From Bradyrhizobium sp. SSBR45G (GTDB lineage: Bacteria > Pseudomonadota > Alphaproteobacteria > Rhizobiales > Xanthobacteraceae), in contig NZ_BSCT01000029.1 in NCBI RefSeq assembly GCF_030159255.1, positions 1 to 64,000 on the forward strand: 64,000 bases of DNA, written 5' to 3'. Both the position numbers and the translations under genes were made by a program. Of this stretch, positions 1-9,451 are shown in pieces. Every line of letters starts with the position of its first letter. Within the stretch, counting starts at the first letter, position 1. Under the pieces are notes generated by a model. The model was not told the DNA's origin and did not search any database. It saw only the letters and a program-made list of their open reading frames with translations.

Positions 1-93
1 GAGAAGAAAACGTCGCTATCAAATGATGCTAAAACTATCTTAGCGCCTATGGGCTCAAGGCCGGGACGACAGTGGAGTTGATCGAGACAAATG

Positions 94-235
94 CCGTAGG
101 GTGGGCAAAGCGGCCGCCGAAGGCGGCGGCGTGCCCACCGTCTCGCTGCGCCACTCGGCCTCGATGGTGGGCACGGCGCGGGTAACATCTCGCTGAACTC
201 ATTGGCAGCGTGGCGCGCCTTTGCCCACCCTACGG
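94..235. repeat. Nested inverted repeat, GTAGGGTGGGCAAAG family
   Basis: Two perfect 17-base arms (CCGTAGGGTGGGCAAAG at 94-110 and its reverse complement at 219-235) enclose a second pair (GTGCCCACC at 131-139 and GGTGGGCAC at 166-174). The element lies just downstream of the mutY stop codon and could fold into a long cruciform or hairpin. Nothing coding is evident in the first 262 bases. Confidence 0.75.
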
Positions 236-262
236 ACTACAAACTACACGATCGGCGCGCTC

Positions 263-1366
263 TCACTCCCCCAGCCCGTGCGCCACGACCTTGCGCATCA
301 CGTTGGGCAGCGCCTCGCCGTCCAGCGTCGCGATCGGGACCCAGCGCATGCCGTCGGGCGCACGTGTCCGCGCCGGGACCTTGGCGGTGTAGACCACGAG
401 CTCGAGCGGGAAATGGGTGAAGACGTGGGTGACGGTTCCGAGCTTGCGGTGCCAGCGTTTCACGCTCGTGAGTTCCGGCGCCTGCGCGAGCGCGTCGGCA
501 TCGTCCTGGCCGGCGAGCCATTCCGAGACAGGGACCTCGGTCATGCCGCCGAGCAGGCCCTTGGCGGGGCGCGAGCGCACCAGCAGCTCGTCGCCCCTGA
601 TGACGATGAAGGCGGCGCCGCGGCGGAGCGTGCCGGTCTTCTTGGCGGCCTTGCGCGGGAACGTGTCCTGATCGCCGCGGTCACGCGCGGTGCAATCCTC
701 GTTCAACGGACACAGCGAGCAGGCCGGCTTCTTCGGTGTGCAGATGGTGGCGCCGAGGTCCATCAGCGCCTGGGCGCTGTCGCCGGCGCGGGACGGTCCG
801 AGCAGGGTCGCCGCGAGCGCCTGGATCTGCGGCTTGGCCTGCGGCAGCGCCTCTTCCACGGCGAAAAGTCGCGTCGTCACACGCTCGATGTTGCCGTCGA
901 CCGGCATCGTCCGCCGATCGAACGCGATCGCGGCGATGGCGGCTGCGGTGTATGGGCCGATGCCGGGCAGCTTGCGCAACCCCTCCTCGGTGTCCGGGAA
1001 CACGCCGTCATGCTCGCGCAGCACGGTGACGGCGCAGGTATGCAGGTTGCGCGCCCGCGAATAATAGCCGAGGCCGGCCCACATCCGCAGCACGTCGTCG
1101 AGCTCGGCGCTGCCGAGTGCGGAGACATCCGGCCAGCGCGCCAAAAACTTCTCGAAATACGGCCCGACCGCCTTCACCGTGGTCTGCTGCAGCATGATCT
1201 CGGACAGCCAGACGCGATAGGGATCGGAGCGCTGCCCGGCCGGCGCGCGCCACGGCAGCCGCCGCCGGTGGCGGTCGTACCAGGCGAGCAGTTGCGCGGG
1301 GCGCTGCGCGGAGCCGCGATTCTCCGGCTGGCTCTTGCGCTTGGAAGGAAGGGCTGATGACACCAT
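263..1366 (-). CDS. mutY: A/G-specific adenine DNA glycosylase MutY
   Basis: Base-excision repair enzyme that removes adenine mispaired with 8-oxoguanine. The 367-residue protein begins with the LPWR segment and has the helix-hairpin-helix LPGIGPYTAAAI followed by the catalytic-Asp region PVDGNIERV. The iron-sulfur cluster ligands follow as C-x6-C-x2-C-x5-C (CTPKKPACSLCPLNEDC). The C-terminal third is the NUDIX-like domain that reads 8-oxoG. Length is normal for MutY. It is transcribed divergently from the DUF721 gene, an arrangement common in Rhizobiales. Function is assigned by family; motifs are seen directly. Confidence 0.97.
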   Translation of the reverse strand: MVSSALPSKRKSQPENRGSAQRPAQLLAWYDRHRRRLPWRAPAGQRSDPYRVWLSEIMLQQTTVKAVGPYFEKFLARWPDVSALGSAELDDVLRMWAGLGYYSRARNLHTCAVTVLREHDGVFPDTEEGLRKLPGIGPYTAAAIAAIAFDRRTMPVDGNIERVTTRLFAVEEALPQAKPQIQALAATLLGPSRAGDSAQALMDLGATICTPKKPACSLCPLNEDCTARDRGDQDTFPRKAAKKTGTLRRGAAFIVIRGDELLVRSRPAKGLLGGMTEVPVSEWLAGQDDADALAQAPELTSVKRWHRKLGTVTHVFTHFPLELVVYTAKVPARTRAPDGMRWVPIATLDGEALPNVMRKVVAHGLGE

Positions 1367-1492
1367 TGGCTTAATCTAGTACGTCAGGAGCCATCGTCGC
1401 CCGCTGGACTGCAGTCTCGTCTGCGGCATCCACGGCTTTCTTCGAGCCCCAACGGCTCGGACGGGCGGCAGATCACGAGAACCCTGTTCATC

Positions 1493-1972
1493 ATGGCAAA
1501 GCCCGGCCGCCTCACCGCAAAGCCTCTCTCGCTGATGATGGGCGATGTGCTGTCGGCTGCCTATGCCAAGCAGGGGTTTGCGGCGCGGGAACTGGTGACG
1601 CGCTGGCCGGAGATTGCCGGGCGCGAGATCGCCGAGCATGCGCAGCCGCTGAAGATGCAATGGCCGCGGCCGGTCGAGGGCCAGCCGCAGGAGCCGGCGA
1701 CCCTGATCCTGCGCGTCGAGGGGCCGATGGCGCTGGAGATCCAGCATTCGTCGGACGTGATCCTGGAGCGGGTCAACCGCTTCTTCGGCTGGCATGCGGT
1801 CGGCAAGCTGGCGCTGCGCCAGGGCCCGTTGACCCGGCCGCCGGTGAAGCGCCGGCCGGCCCCGCCCGATCCCAAGAGCGTGGCAAAGGTCGCCTCGACC
1901 CTGACCGCGATCGAGGACGACGCCCTGCGCGACGCGCTGGCCCGCCTCGGCGCCGCCATCAAGCGAAATTGA
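1493..1972 (+). CDS. DUF721 domain protein (DciA-like)
   Basis: A 159-residue protein with the DUF721 core at about residues 15-110 (AYAKQGFAARELVTRWPEIAGREIAEHAQP, then an RVEG-containing strand and VNRFFG). DUF721 includes DciA, the helicase loader of bacteria that lack DnaC, so a role in replication initiation is plausible but inferred. It heads the DUF721-dsbA-smc block on the plus strand. The C-terminal 50 residues are Pro/Lys-rich followed by an amphipathic helix. Confidence 0.85.
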   Translation: MAKPGRLTAKPLSLMMGDVLSAAYAKQGFAARELVTRWPEIAGREIAEHAQPLKMQWPRPVEGQPQEPATLILRVEGPMALEIQHSSDVILERVNRFFGWHAVGKLALRQGPLTRPPVKRRPAPPDPKSVAKVASTLTAIEDDALRDALARLGAAIKRN

Positions 1973-2066
1973 CGCCGCCCGTTTGATCCCGCTTTGCGGC
2001 CCGGCATTGCCTCAAGGAGGGTTTCGAGCTAGCGAAAAGCCACGTTACGAGCGTTTCAGGCGCGAG

Positions 2067-2747
2067 ATGCGCCCATTCCGGAGCAGAGCCTTGATCATCA
2101 CCCGCCGCGCCTTCACCGCCGCCTTGTCGCTGACCGGCCTCGCCGCGCTGGCTGGCTTCTCCCCGCTGCGGCTGATCTCGGAAGCCCTGGCGCAGAACGC
2201 CGCCGATGTCGCCAAGCCGGTGTCGCTGCCGGACATGGCGATCGGACCGGCGGACGCCGCCGTGACCATCACCGAATACGCCTCGATGACTTGCCCGCAT
2301 TGCGCGGCGTTCAACGCCACCGTGTTCCCGAAGCTGAAGGCCGAATACATCGATACCGGCAAGGTGCGCTACATCTTCCGCGAGTTCCCGCTCGACATCA
2401 AAGCCGCCGCCGGCTCGATGCTGACGCGCTGCATCGCCAACGGCGACGCGCAGAAGTATTTCGCCGTCACCGACATGCTGTTCCGCTCGCAGAACGATTG
2501 GGTGGTGAAGAACACCACGGAGACCCTGACGCGGATCGGCAAGCAGGCCGGCCTCAGCCAGCAGCAGGTCGAAGCCTGCCTGAAGGATCAGGCGCTGCTC
2601 GACAAGATCGCCGCCGACCAGAAATACGCCAGCGACGTTCTCAAGGTTGATTCGACGCCGACCTTCTTCATCAATGGCGAGAAGATCAAAGGCGAATCGT
2701 CGATCGAGGAGTTTCAGAAGAAGATCAACCCGCTTCTGAAGAGCTGA
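2067..2747 (+). CDS. DsbA-family thiol:disulfide oxidoreductase, Tat-type signal
   Basis: Periplasmic thioredoxin-fold protein of the DsbA/ScoA-like group. The N-terminus carries a twin-arginine type signal (ITRRAFTAALSL, then a hydrophobic stretch ending EALAQNA). The active site is CPHC in SMTCPHCAAF, and the cis-Pro segment is STPTFFING near the C-terminus. The reading frame stays open upstream to 1983. ATG 2067 is chosen, but TTG 2091, preceded by GGAG about 7 bases away, would start directly at the Tat motif. Substrates are unknown. It lies between DUF721 and smc. Confidence 0.9.
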   Translation: MRPFRSRALIITRRAFTAALSLTGLAALAGFSPLRLISEALAQNAADVAKPVSLPDMAIGPADAAVTITEYASMTCPHCAAFNATVFPKLKAEYIDTGKVRYIFREFPLDIKAAAGSMLTRCIANGDAQKYFAVTDMLFRSQNDWVVKNTTETLTRIGKQAGLSQQQVEACLKDQALLDKIAADQKYASDVLKVDSTPTFFINGEKIKGESSIEEFQKKINPLLKS

Positions 2748-2777
2748 TTCGAATCACTGAGTCTTATGAGACACAGC

Positions 2778-2806
2778 GCGGCCCCTTCATGGGGCCGCTT
2801 CTGTTT
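2778..2806 (+). terminator. Rho-independent terminator-like hairpin after dsbA-like gene
   Basis: A perfect 8-bp stem (GCGGCCCC / GGGGCCGC) with a 5-base loop is followed by TTCTGTTT. It lies 30 bases after the stop codon of the DsbA-like gene and about 190 bases before smc, so smc probably has its own promoter. Confidence 0.65.
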
Positions 2807-2990
2807 GAAGGGCTGATTGCCGCGAGAAAGCCTTGGAAAAGCAGGCCCGGCGGGTTGCCCTGAGGGACCGGTCTCGCCATTGTCCGGCCCCTAGAATGGG
2901 GCGCAACGGCGACTCAGTCCACATTGACATTGCCTTCCATGGTATTGTCGGGGCTGCGAGATTCGTCTCCAGCCAACAGAGAATCTGTGC

Positions 2991-5900
2991 ATGAAACTCA
3001 CGCGTCTTCGTCTTCACGGTTTCAAGACGTTCGTCGAACCGACTGACTTCGTGATCGAACCCGGCCTCACCGGCGTCGTCGGACCGAACGGTTGCGGCAA
3101 GTCGAATCTGGTCGAGGCGCTGCGCTGGGCGATGGGCGAGACCTCGCACAAATCGCTGCGCGCGGCCGACATGGACGCGGTGATCTTCTCCGGCTCGAAC
3201 ACGCGTCCGTCGCGCAACCACGCCGAAGTGGTGATGACGATCGACAACAGCGATCGCACCGCGCCAGCGGCCGTGAACGACCGCGACATTCTCGAAATTT
3301 CGCGCCGCATCGAGCGCGAGGCCGGCTCGGTCTATCGCATCAACGGCCGCGACGTGCGCGCGCGCGACGTGCAGATCCTGTTCGCCGACGCCGCCACCGG
3401 CGCGCGTTCGCCCGCGCTCGTCCACCAGGGCAAGATCGGCGAGATCATTCAAGCCAAGCCCGAGCAGCGCCGCCGCGTGCTGGAAGACGCCGCCGGCGTC
3501 GCCGGCCTGCATGCCCGCCGCCACGAGGCCGAGCTGCGGCTGAAGGCGGCGGAGACGAATCTGCTGCGCGTCGAAGACGTCATCGGCCAGCTCTCCGGCC
3601 AGATGGAAGGCCTGCGCAAGCAGGCGCGCCAGGCGATCCGCTACCGCGAGGTCGCGGCCAAGGTACGCAAGGCGGAAGCCACGCTCTATCATATGCGCTG
3701 GATGGGCGCGCATGCCGACCTCAACGACGCCGCCCATGTGCACGATGTCAGCGTGCGCGAGATGGCGGAGCGGACCCGTGAGCAGGCCGAATCGGCGCGC
3801 ATCCAGGCGATCCGCGCCTCGCATCTGCCGGCGCTGCGCGAGGCCGAGGCCCGCGCCGCCGCGACGATGCAGCGGCTGAAGAATGCCCGCGACCTGCTCG
3901 ATCGCGAGGAGCTGCGCGCCAAGGAGCGCACTGGCGAGCTCGACCGCCGCCTGATGCAGCTCACCGCCGACGTCGCCCGCGAGCAGCAGCAGAACCAGGA
4001 TGCGCAGGTCGCGCTGCAACGTCTTGAAACTGAAGACGCGGAGCTGAAGGAAGAGATCAAGGCGCGCGTCGAGATGCGCAGCGGCGTCGATGAGCGCGTC
4101 GCCGAGGCCGAAGCCCTTCTCACCGAGACCGAGCGCCAGTTCACCGAGCTGACGACGCAGCTCGCCGATCTCACCGCCCGCCGCAACCAGCTCGAGGCCA
4201 ACGTCCGCAGCCACCGCGATCGTCTCGCCCGGCTCGACCAGGACATCGCGAACGTCCGCGCCGACGAGGAGCGGCTGGCGCAGGAGACCGCCCATCTCGG
4301 CGATCTCGACACGCTCGCCGCCACGCTGGAAGCTGCTGAAGAGGCCGAGGCGCAGGCCGAAGCCGCGGTGCAGACCAGCGAATCGGCGCAGGCCGCCGCG
4401 CGGCAGAAGCTCGAAGCCTCGCGCGCGCCGCTGGCCGACGCCGAGAAGCGGGCGCAGCGGCTCGAGACCGAGGCGCGTACCATCTCCAAGATGGTCAACA
4501 GCGAGACCAAGAACCTGTGGCCGCCGATCATCGACGGCGTCACGGTCGCCAAGGGATATGAGAAGGCGCTCGGCGCCGTGCTCGGCGACGATCTCGATGC
4601 GCCGGTCGATGCCTCCGCGCCAATGCACTGGACTGTGGCCGGCGCCGAGGTCACCGACCCCGCGCTGCCCGACGGCGTCGAGCCGCTCGCGGCCTATGTC
4701 CAGGCGCCGCCGGAGCTGTCGCGCCGCCTCGCCCAGATCGGCGTGGTCACACGCGATCGCGGCGCCCAGCTGGTGTCGCAGCTCAAGACCGGCCAGCGGC
4801 TGGTGTCGCCGGAAGGCGACGTCTGGCGCTGGGACGGCTTCATCGCCGCCGCGCACGCGCCGACCGGTGCCGCCCGACGTCTCGCCGAGCGGGCCCGCCT
4901 GATCGACATCGAGGCCGAGCTGGAGCAGGCGCGCATCGACGCGACCAGCAAGCGCCAGGCGCTCGAGAGCGCCGAGGCCGAGGTCAGGGCCGCCACATCA
5001 GCCGAGAGTGCCGCACGCGAAGCCTGGCGTGCCGCGCAGCGCGAGGTCAATTCGGCGCGCGAGCGCCACGCCAATGCCGAGCGCGAGATCAACCGCCATT
5101 CGGCGCGCAAGTCCGCGCTGGTCGAGGCCTCGACCCGCCTCGCCCATGACCGCGCCGAGATCGCCGAGCTGCACCAGAATGCGCTCGAGGCGATCGAGGA
5201 GCTGCCGGCGACCACCGAGGCCGATGAACGGCTCGCGGCCGTGCGTGGCGAGATCGAGACCAAGCGCCGCGCCGCGGCGCAGGTCCGTGCCGAGGCGCAG
5301 GCGCTCGCCCGCGAGGCCGAGCTGGCCGATCGCCGCGTGCAGGCGATCATCAATGAGCGCAACGACTGGTTCAACCGCATTCGCGGCGCCGGCTCGCAGA
5401 TCGCCACCATCGAGGCGCGCATTGCCGAGGTGAAGGACGAGCGCTCCGAGCTGGAGAACGCGCCGGAGATCTTCGCCGAGAAGCGCAGCGCGCTGATCGA
5501 CGAGCTCGCCATCGCCGAAGGCGAGCGCCAGGTCGCCGCCGACGCGCTGGCCGAGGCCGAGGGCGCGATGGGCGACACCGACCGTGCCGCCAAGGCCTCG
5601 CTGGAAGCGCTGTCGAAATCACGCGAGGCCGCAGCCCGCGCCGAGGAGCGGCTCGAGAGCGCCAAGCGCCGCGTCGCCGACGTCGAGCGCGAGATCCACG
5701 ACATGCTCGAATGCGAGCCGAATGCGGTCGCCGCGATGGCCGAGATCGGCCCGGACACGCAACTGCCGCCGCTGCACGAGATCGAAGAGAGCCTGGAGAA
5801 GCTGCGCCGCGATCGCGAGCGGCTCGGTGCGGTGAACCTCCGCGCCGAGGAGGAGCTCACCGAGGTCGAGGGCTCGCACACCGCGCTGACCACCGAGCGC

Positions 5901-6455
5901 GATGACCTCGTCGAGGCCATCAAGCGGCTGCGCCAGGGCATCCAGAGCCTCAACAAGGAGGCGCGCGAGCGCCTGCAGGCCTCGTTCGAGACCGTCAACG
6001 ATCACTTCAAGCGGCTGTTCACCGAGCTGTTCGGCGGCGGCGAGGCCGCGCTGCATCTGATCGAGAGCGACGATCCGCTCGAGGCCGGCCTCGAGATCAT
6101 CGCCAAGCCGCCGGGCAAGAAGCCGCAGACGCTGTCGCTGCTGTCGGGTGGCGAGCAGGCGCTGACGGCGATGGCGCTGATCTTCGCGGTGTTCCTCACC
6201 AACCCCTCGCCGATCTGCGTGCTGGACGAGGTCGACGCGCCGCTCGACGACCACAACGTCGAACGCTTCTGCAATTTGCTGCACGAGATGAAGGGCTCGA
6301 CCGAGACCCGCTTCATCATCATCACCCACAACCCGATCACCATGGCGCGCATGAACCGGCTGTTCGGCGTCACCATGGCCGAGCGCGGCGTGTCGCAGCT
6401 CGTCTCGGTCGCGCTCGACGAGGCCGTGAAGATCCTCGACCAGCAGGTGGCGTAA
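2991..6455 (+). CDS. smc: Chromosome segregation protein SMC
   Basis: Condensin ATPase of chromosome organisation; acts as a dimer with ScpA and ScpB. The 1154-residue protein has Walker A GPNGCGKSN at residues 31-39, a first coiled coil to about residue 500, a hinge around 500-620 (region starting NLWPPIIDGVTV), and a second coiled coil rich in Ala/Glu/Arg. The ABC signature LSGGEQAL is near residue 1051 and Walker B with the D-loop (ICVLDEVDAPLD) near 1076. Both termini are intact. The ATG start gives the standard alphaproteobacterial N-terminus MKLTRLRLHGFKTFVEP. Confidence 0.98.
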   Translation: MKLTRLRLHGFKTFVEPTDFVIEPGLTGVVGPNGCGKSNLVEALRWAMGETSHKSLRAADMDAVIFSGSNTRPSRNHAEVVMTIDNSDRTAPAAVNDRDILEISRRIEREAGSVYRINGRDVRARDVQILFADAATGARSPALVHQGKIGEIIQAKPEQRRRVLEDAAGVAGLHARRHEAELRLKAAETNLLRVEDVIGQLSGQMEGLRKQARQAIRYREVAAKVRKAEATLYHMRWMGAHADLNDAAHVHDVSVREMAERTREQAESARIQAIRASHLPALREAEARAAATMQRLKNARDLLDREELRAKERTGELDRRLMQLTADVAREQQQNQDAQVALQRLETEDAELKEEIKARVEMRSGVDERVAEAEALLTETERQFTELTTQLADLTARRNQLEANVRSHRDRLARLDQDIANVRADEERLAQETAHLGDLDTLAATLEAAEEAEAQAEAAVQTSESAQAAARQKLEASRAPLADAEKRAQRLETEARTISKMVNSETKNLWPPIIDGVTVAKGYEKALGAVLGDDLDAPVDASAPMHWTVAGAEVTDPALPDGVEPLAAYVQAPPELSRRLAQIGVVTRDRGAQLVSQLKTGQRLVSPEGDVWRWDGFIAAAHAPTGAARRLAERARLIDIEAELEQARIDATSKRQALESAEAEVRAATSAESAAREAWRAAQREVNSARERHANAEREINRHSARKSALVEASTRLAHDRAEIAELHQNALEAIEELPATTEADERLAAVRGEIETKRRAAAQVRAEAQALAREAELADRRVQAIINERNDWFNRIRGAGSQIATIEARIAEVKDERSELENAPEIFAEKRSALIDELAIAEGERQVAADALAEAEGAMGDTDRAAKASLEALSKSREAAARAEERLESAKRRVADVEREIHDMLECEPNAVAAMAEIGPDTQLPPLHEIEESLEKLRRDRERLGAVNLRAEEELTEVEGSHTALTTERDDLVEAIKRLRQGIQSLNKEARERLQASFETVNDHFKRLFTELFGGGEAALHLIESDDPLEAGLEIIAKPPGKKPQTLSLLSGGEQALTAMALIFAVFLTNPSPICVLDEVDAPLDDHNVERFCNLLHEMKGSTETRFIIITHNPITMARMNRLFGVTMAERGVSQLVSVALDEAVKILDQQVA

Positions 6456-6461
6456 CGCATC

Positions 6462-7025
6462 TCATTGCGCATCGCGCAGGGCTTTCAGCCAGCGCGCGGT
6501 GCGCTCGGACCGGTCGGGGGCAAGCTCCCGGATCAGGTCGCGGGCGTAGAGTGCGAATGTTGCGTGCGTGTCGTCGAGGGGGATGACGAGAAGATCGATG
6601 GTCTCGGGGAGACCGCGCGGTGGTGCACGCAGGATGTAACGCCGGCGCAATTCATCGCCAGGAGCCAGATAGGCGGCACCTGCCCCGGGTTCGGCCATGA
6701 TGACCGCGTCGAGACGCTCCATCAGCACCTCGGCCGATCCTTCGAAGGTCGGCGGCTCCACGTCGATTTTCTCGGCAGACTTGCAGACGTTTGCCCGGCA
6801 TATCAGGAGCGACTTGCCGCGCGCGCGAAACGTGCCATTGTAAAACCCGCTCGGCTGAATGCTCCCAATGTCGAGCGGCTCGCGCAGCAGCACGGCCAGA
6901 AAATAATACGGGCGGTAGCCGAGAGGTCCAGAACGGACGAGCTCAACGATGACCAATACGACCACGCCGAGGAGCCCGATCCCGCCCCATCGCACGAGCT
7001 TCATTCCGACGACCGATTTGTGCAT
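6462..7025 (-). CDS. DUF1499-like membrane-anchored protein
   Basis: A 187-residue protein with one hydrophobic segment at about residues 15-31 (GIGLLGVVVLVIVELV), then a soluble domain. The second half (PETIDLLVIPLDDTHATFALYARDLI, then RTARWLKAL at the end) resembles the end of DUF1499 proteins, whose function is unknown. ATG 7025 is chosen; the frame stays open upstream only as antisense of the neighbouring gene. It converges with smc (6 bases between stop codons) and diverges from the Rsm22 gene. Confidence 0.7.
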   Translation of the reverse strand: MHKSVVGMKLVRWGGIGLLGVVVLVIVELVRSGPLGYRPYYFLAVLLREPLDIGSIQPSGFYNGTFRARGKSLLICRANVCKSAEKIDVEPPTFEGSAEVLMERLDAVIMAEPGAGAAYLAPGDELRRRYILRAPPRGLPETIDLLVIPLDDTHATFALYARDLIRELAPDRSERTARWLKALRDAQ

Positions 7026-7112
7026 TGCTCGCTCCGCGCCCCAGACGCCAACCAATTTCTTCCAAGACGCACATCGATCATGCGCGAACGCTCCTGACGA
7101 TGACAACCATCG

Positions 7113-8102
7113 ATGATCTCTCCTGACCTCCCCGCTCACCTCAGGGCCGCCCTGGAGGGCAAGCTGCACGGGCAGTCGCGGCAGGATGCAGCCGCGCGCG
7201 CGACCCGCATCTCGGAGTCCTATCGCAGCGGTGGCAATTCCGGAACGATCACCAGCGATGCCGACGCGATCGCCTATGCCATCGTGCGGATGCCAGCGAC
7301 CTATGCCGCTGTTGTGGCCAGCCTGAACGCCGTGATGCAGGCGAGCCCGGACTTTGCGCCAACATCGCTGCTCGATGTCGGCGCCGGGCCGGGCACTGCG
7401 AGCCTTGCAGCGGCGGAAGCTTTTTCGTCGCTGAAATCGTTCGATGCCATCGACGCCAATCCCGCCCTGCGCTCGCTGGCGCTTGCGCTCGCTGGCGAAA
7501 CGATGCGCCTCCGCGACCTCGCCTATACGCTCGGCCCGGCACGGGCGCTGCTCGAGCGCGCGGAACGCGCCGATCTCGTCATCGCCAGCTACATGATCGG
7601 TGAGCTGACCGATGCCGAACGCTCCGCGGTCGTCGAGGCGCTGTGGGCCAGGACCCGCGATACGCTGCTGATCGTCGAGCCCGGCACGCCCGCCGGCTAT
7701 CAGCGTGTCATCGCCGCGCGCGACCGCCTGATCGCGGCCAGCGCCCATGTCGCAGCCCCCTGCCCGCACGCGGCGGCGTGCCCCTTGATCGCACCGGACT
7801 GGTGCCATTTCGTCCAGCGGCTGGCGCGGTCGCGGGCGCATCGCGAGCTGAAGGGCGCGGACGTGCCGTTCGAGGATGAGAAGTTCAGCTTCATCGCGCT
7901 GACCCGCCAGCCCGTCGCGCGACGCCCGGCCGCCCGCGTGCTCGCTCCGCCTCTGGTCACCAAGATCGCGGCGACGGTCAAGCTGTGCCAGGCCGATGGG
8001 TCCGCAGCGATCGTCGGCATCCCCCGCCGCGACAAGCCAGCTTTCGCCGCGGCCCGGCGCTGGGACTGGGGCGACGGCGTGGAGCCGCCGCCACGTCCAT
8101 AG
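7113..8102 (+). CDS. Rsm22-type small ribosomal subunit methyltransferase
   Basis: A 329-residue protein of the Rsm22 family, SAM-dependent methyltransferase-fold proteins linked to the small ribosomal subunit. The SAM-binding motif I is LLDVGAGPGTAS at about residue 86. Motif-like VIASYMIGEL and a post-motif LLIVEPGTPAGY follow. A Cys cluster (CPHAAACPLIAPDWCHF) near residues 215-230 is the typical Rsm22 metal or Fe-S region. The exact RNA substrate in bacteria is not established. Divergent from the DUF1499-like gene, with 87 bases between them. Confidence 0.88.
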   Translation: MISPDLPAHLRAALEGKLHGQSRQDAAARATRISESYRSGGNSGTITSDADAIAYAIVRMPATYAAVVASLNAVMQASPDFAPTSLLDVGAGPGTASLAAAEAFSSLKSFDAIDANPALRSLALALAGETMRLRDLAYTLGPARALLERAERADLVIASYMIGELTDAERSAVVEALWARTRDTLLIVEPGTPAGYQRVIAARDRLIAASAHVAAPCPHAAACPLIAPDWCHFVQRLARSRAHRELKGADVPFEDEKFSFIALTRQPVARRPAARVLAPPLVTKIAATVKLCQADGSAAIVGIPRRDKPAFAAARRWDWGDGVEPPPRP

Positions 8103-8152
8103 ATACCTCTCCCGACCGGCATGGTTAACGTCGGGTCGAACTTGTCTCTCAT

Positions 8153-8170
8153 TTTCGCGATTTCGCGAAA
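8153..8170. promoter_or_regulatory. TTTCGCG-ATTT-CGCGAAA palindrome (putative operator)
   Basis: Perfect 7-base inverted arms with a 4-base centre lie about 75-95 bases upstream of the secreted-repeat gene at 8246. No T-run follows, so a protein-binding site is more likely than a terminator. The cognate regulator is unknown. Confidence 0.4.
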
Positions 8171-8245
8171 CCCGAGAGAAATTCGCGTTTGCTACGGTGA
8201 GCTGCACGGGCGCTGAAGGCGCTGCTCACAAGGGAACGCGTGTCG

Positions 8246-8671
8246 ATGTTCAGGACGATGACGATCGCTGCAATGCTGCTGGTCTCGGCAGGAACCGCCT
8301 TCGCCGGCGGCCATGGCGGCGAGTCGGCGCCGCCGCCACCGAAGCAGGAGGGTCCGCCGGCAAAAGCGATTGTCGGCAAGAACGGCCCGGTCCTGACCGA
8401 TCCGAAGGGCATGACGCTGTACTACACGGAGCGCGACAACACCGGTCGCCAATCGACCTGCGACGGCGCCTGCGCCGAGAAGCGTCCGCCGCTGATCGCG
8501 CCCGACAATGCCGTTGCCTCCGGCGATTTCACGGTCATCACCCGCAGCGACGGCAAGAAGATGTGGGCCTACCGCTACCGCCCGCTGTATACCTCGCAGC
8601 TCGACGGCGCCCCCGGCGAGATCAAGGGCGATGATCCCGCACAGCAGTGGCGGATCGCCCGGCCCTATTGA
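8246..8671 (+). CDS. Secreted protein of the lipoprotein-repeat family (COG4315-like)
   Basis: A 141-residue exported protein with a clear signal peptide (TIAAMLLVSAGTAFAGG). The mature part has two copies of the short repeat typical of PF03640-type proteins: DPKGMTLYYTERD followed by CDGACAEKRPPLI, and SDGKKMWAYRYRPLYTS. The two cysteines in CDGAC probably form a disulfide. Function in this family is unknown. ATG 8246 is preferred; a GTG two codons upstream (8240) is possible. It appears to be monocistronic. Confidence 0.85.
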   Translation: MFRTMTIAAMLLVSAGTAFAGGHGGESAPPPPKQEGPPAKAIVGKNGPVLTDPKGMTLYYTERDNTGRQSTCDGACAEKRPPLIAPDNAVASGDFTVITRSDGKKMWAYRYRPLYTSQLDGAPGEIKGDDPAQQWRIARPY

Positions 8672-8860
8672 GCCTGCGCGGTAGCACCCCTCACGCCGGC
8701 CCGGCCATGCGGGCGCCCACCGAACAGACCCGTCAGCCCAAAGCGCCTTGAACGGGCTTCCCTTCTGATGCGACCAATGCACGCCGGTCCAGCTGCGGAC
8801 CGGCGGCGCCGCCGCGTGTCGGCCGCCTTGTCCTTCCTGCCCTCTCCCTCGGAGCCTGTC

Positions 8861-9418
8861 ATGTCCGGCTGGATCGTCCTCGGCATCATCGTCATTCTCG
8901 TGCTGTTCGCTCTCAGTGCCTACAACCGGCTGGTGGCCCTCGGCCAGCGCGTCGGCCAGGCCTTTGCCGACATCGACGTCCAGCTCAAGCAGCGCCACGA
9001 CCTGATCCCGAACCTGGTCGAGACCGTGAAGGGCTATGCCTCCCATGAGCGCGGCACCCTGGACGAGGTCATCAAGGCCCGGAACGCGGCCATGTCGGCC
9101 CAGGGCCCGTCTCAGGTCTCCGCCGCCGAGGGCCAGCTGTCCGGCGCACTCGGCCGGCTGATCGCGCTGTCCGAGGCCTACCCGGACCTCAAGGCCAACG
9201 CCAACTTCCAGCAGCTCGCGAGCGAGCTGTCCGACATCGAGAACAAGATCGCGGCGAGCCGGCGCTTCTTCAACAATGCCGTGCAGGAATACAATACCGG
9301 CATCCAGCAGATGCCCGCAGCGTTGTTCGCCGGCACCTTCGGCTTCACCCGCAAGGAATTCTTCGATCTCGGCACCAGCCGGGCCGAGGTCGAGGCTGCG
9401 CCCAGCGTCAAGTTCTGA
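8861..9418 (+). CDS. lemA: LemA family protein
   Basis: A 185-residue LemA protein with one N-terminal membrane helix (WIVLGIIVILVLFALSAYN, residues 3-21) and a long helical domain. LemA signatures are present: QLKQRHDLIPNLVETVKGYA, then RRFFNNAVQEYNT and the final FF-containing segment. The ATG at 8861 gives the usual LemA N-terminus; in-frame codons upstream encode an Arg-rich non-homologous stretch. It sits 33 bases before an M48 protease gene, a widespread LemA partnership. The precise role is not known. Confidence 0.94.
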   Translation: MSGWIVLGIIVILVLFALSAYNRLVALGQRVGQAFADIDVQLKQRHDLIPNLVETVKGYASHERGTLDEVIKARNAAMSAQGPSQVSAAEGQLSGALGRLIALSEAYPDLKANANFQQLASELSDIENKIAASRRFFNNAVQEYNTGIQQMPAALFAGTFGFTRKEFFDLGTSRAEVEAAPSVKF

Positions 9419-9451
9419 CCTCGCGCCCTCCCCGCTGAAGGGCCCGACATC

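Noticed and set aside
2787-4856. A 689-codon minus-strand frame across smc
   Set aside because: Antisense to conserved SMC coding sequence; no recognisable motifs.
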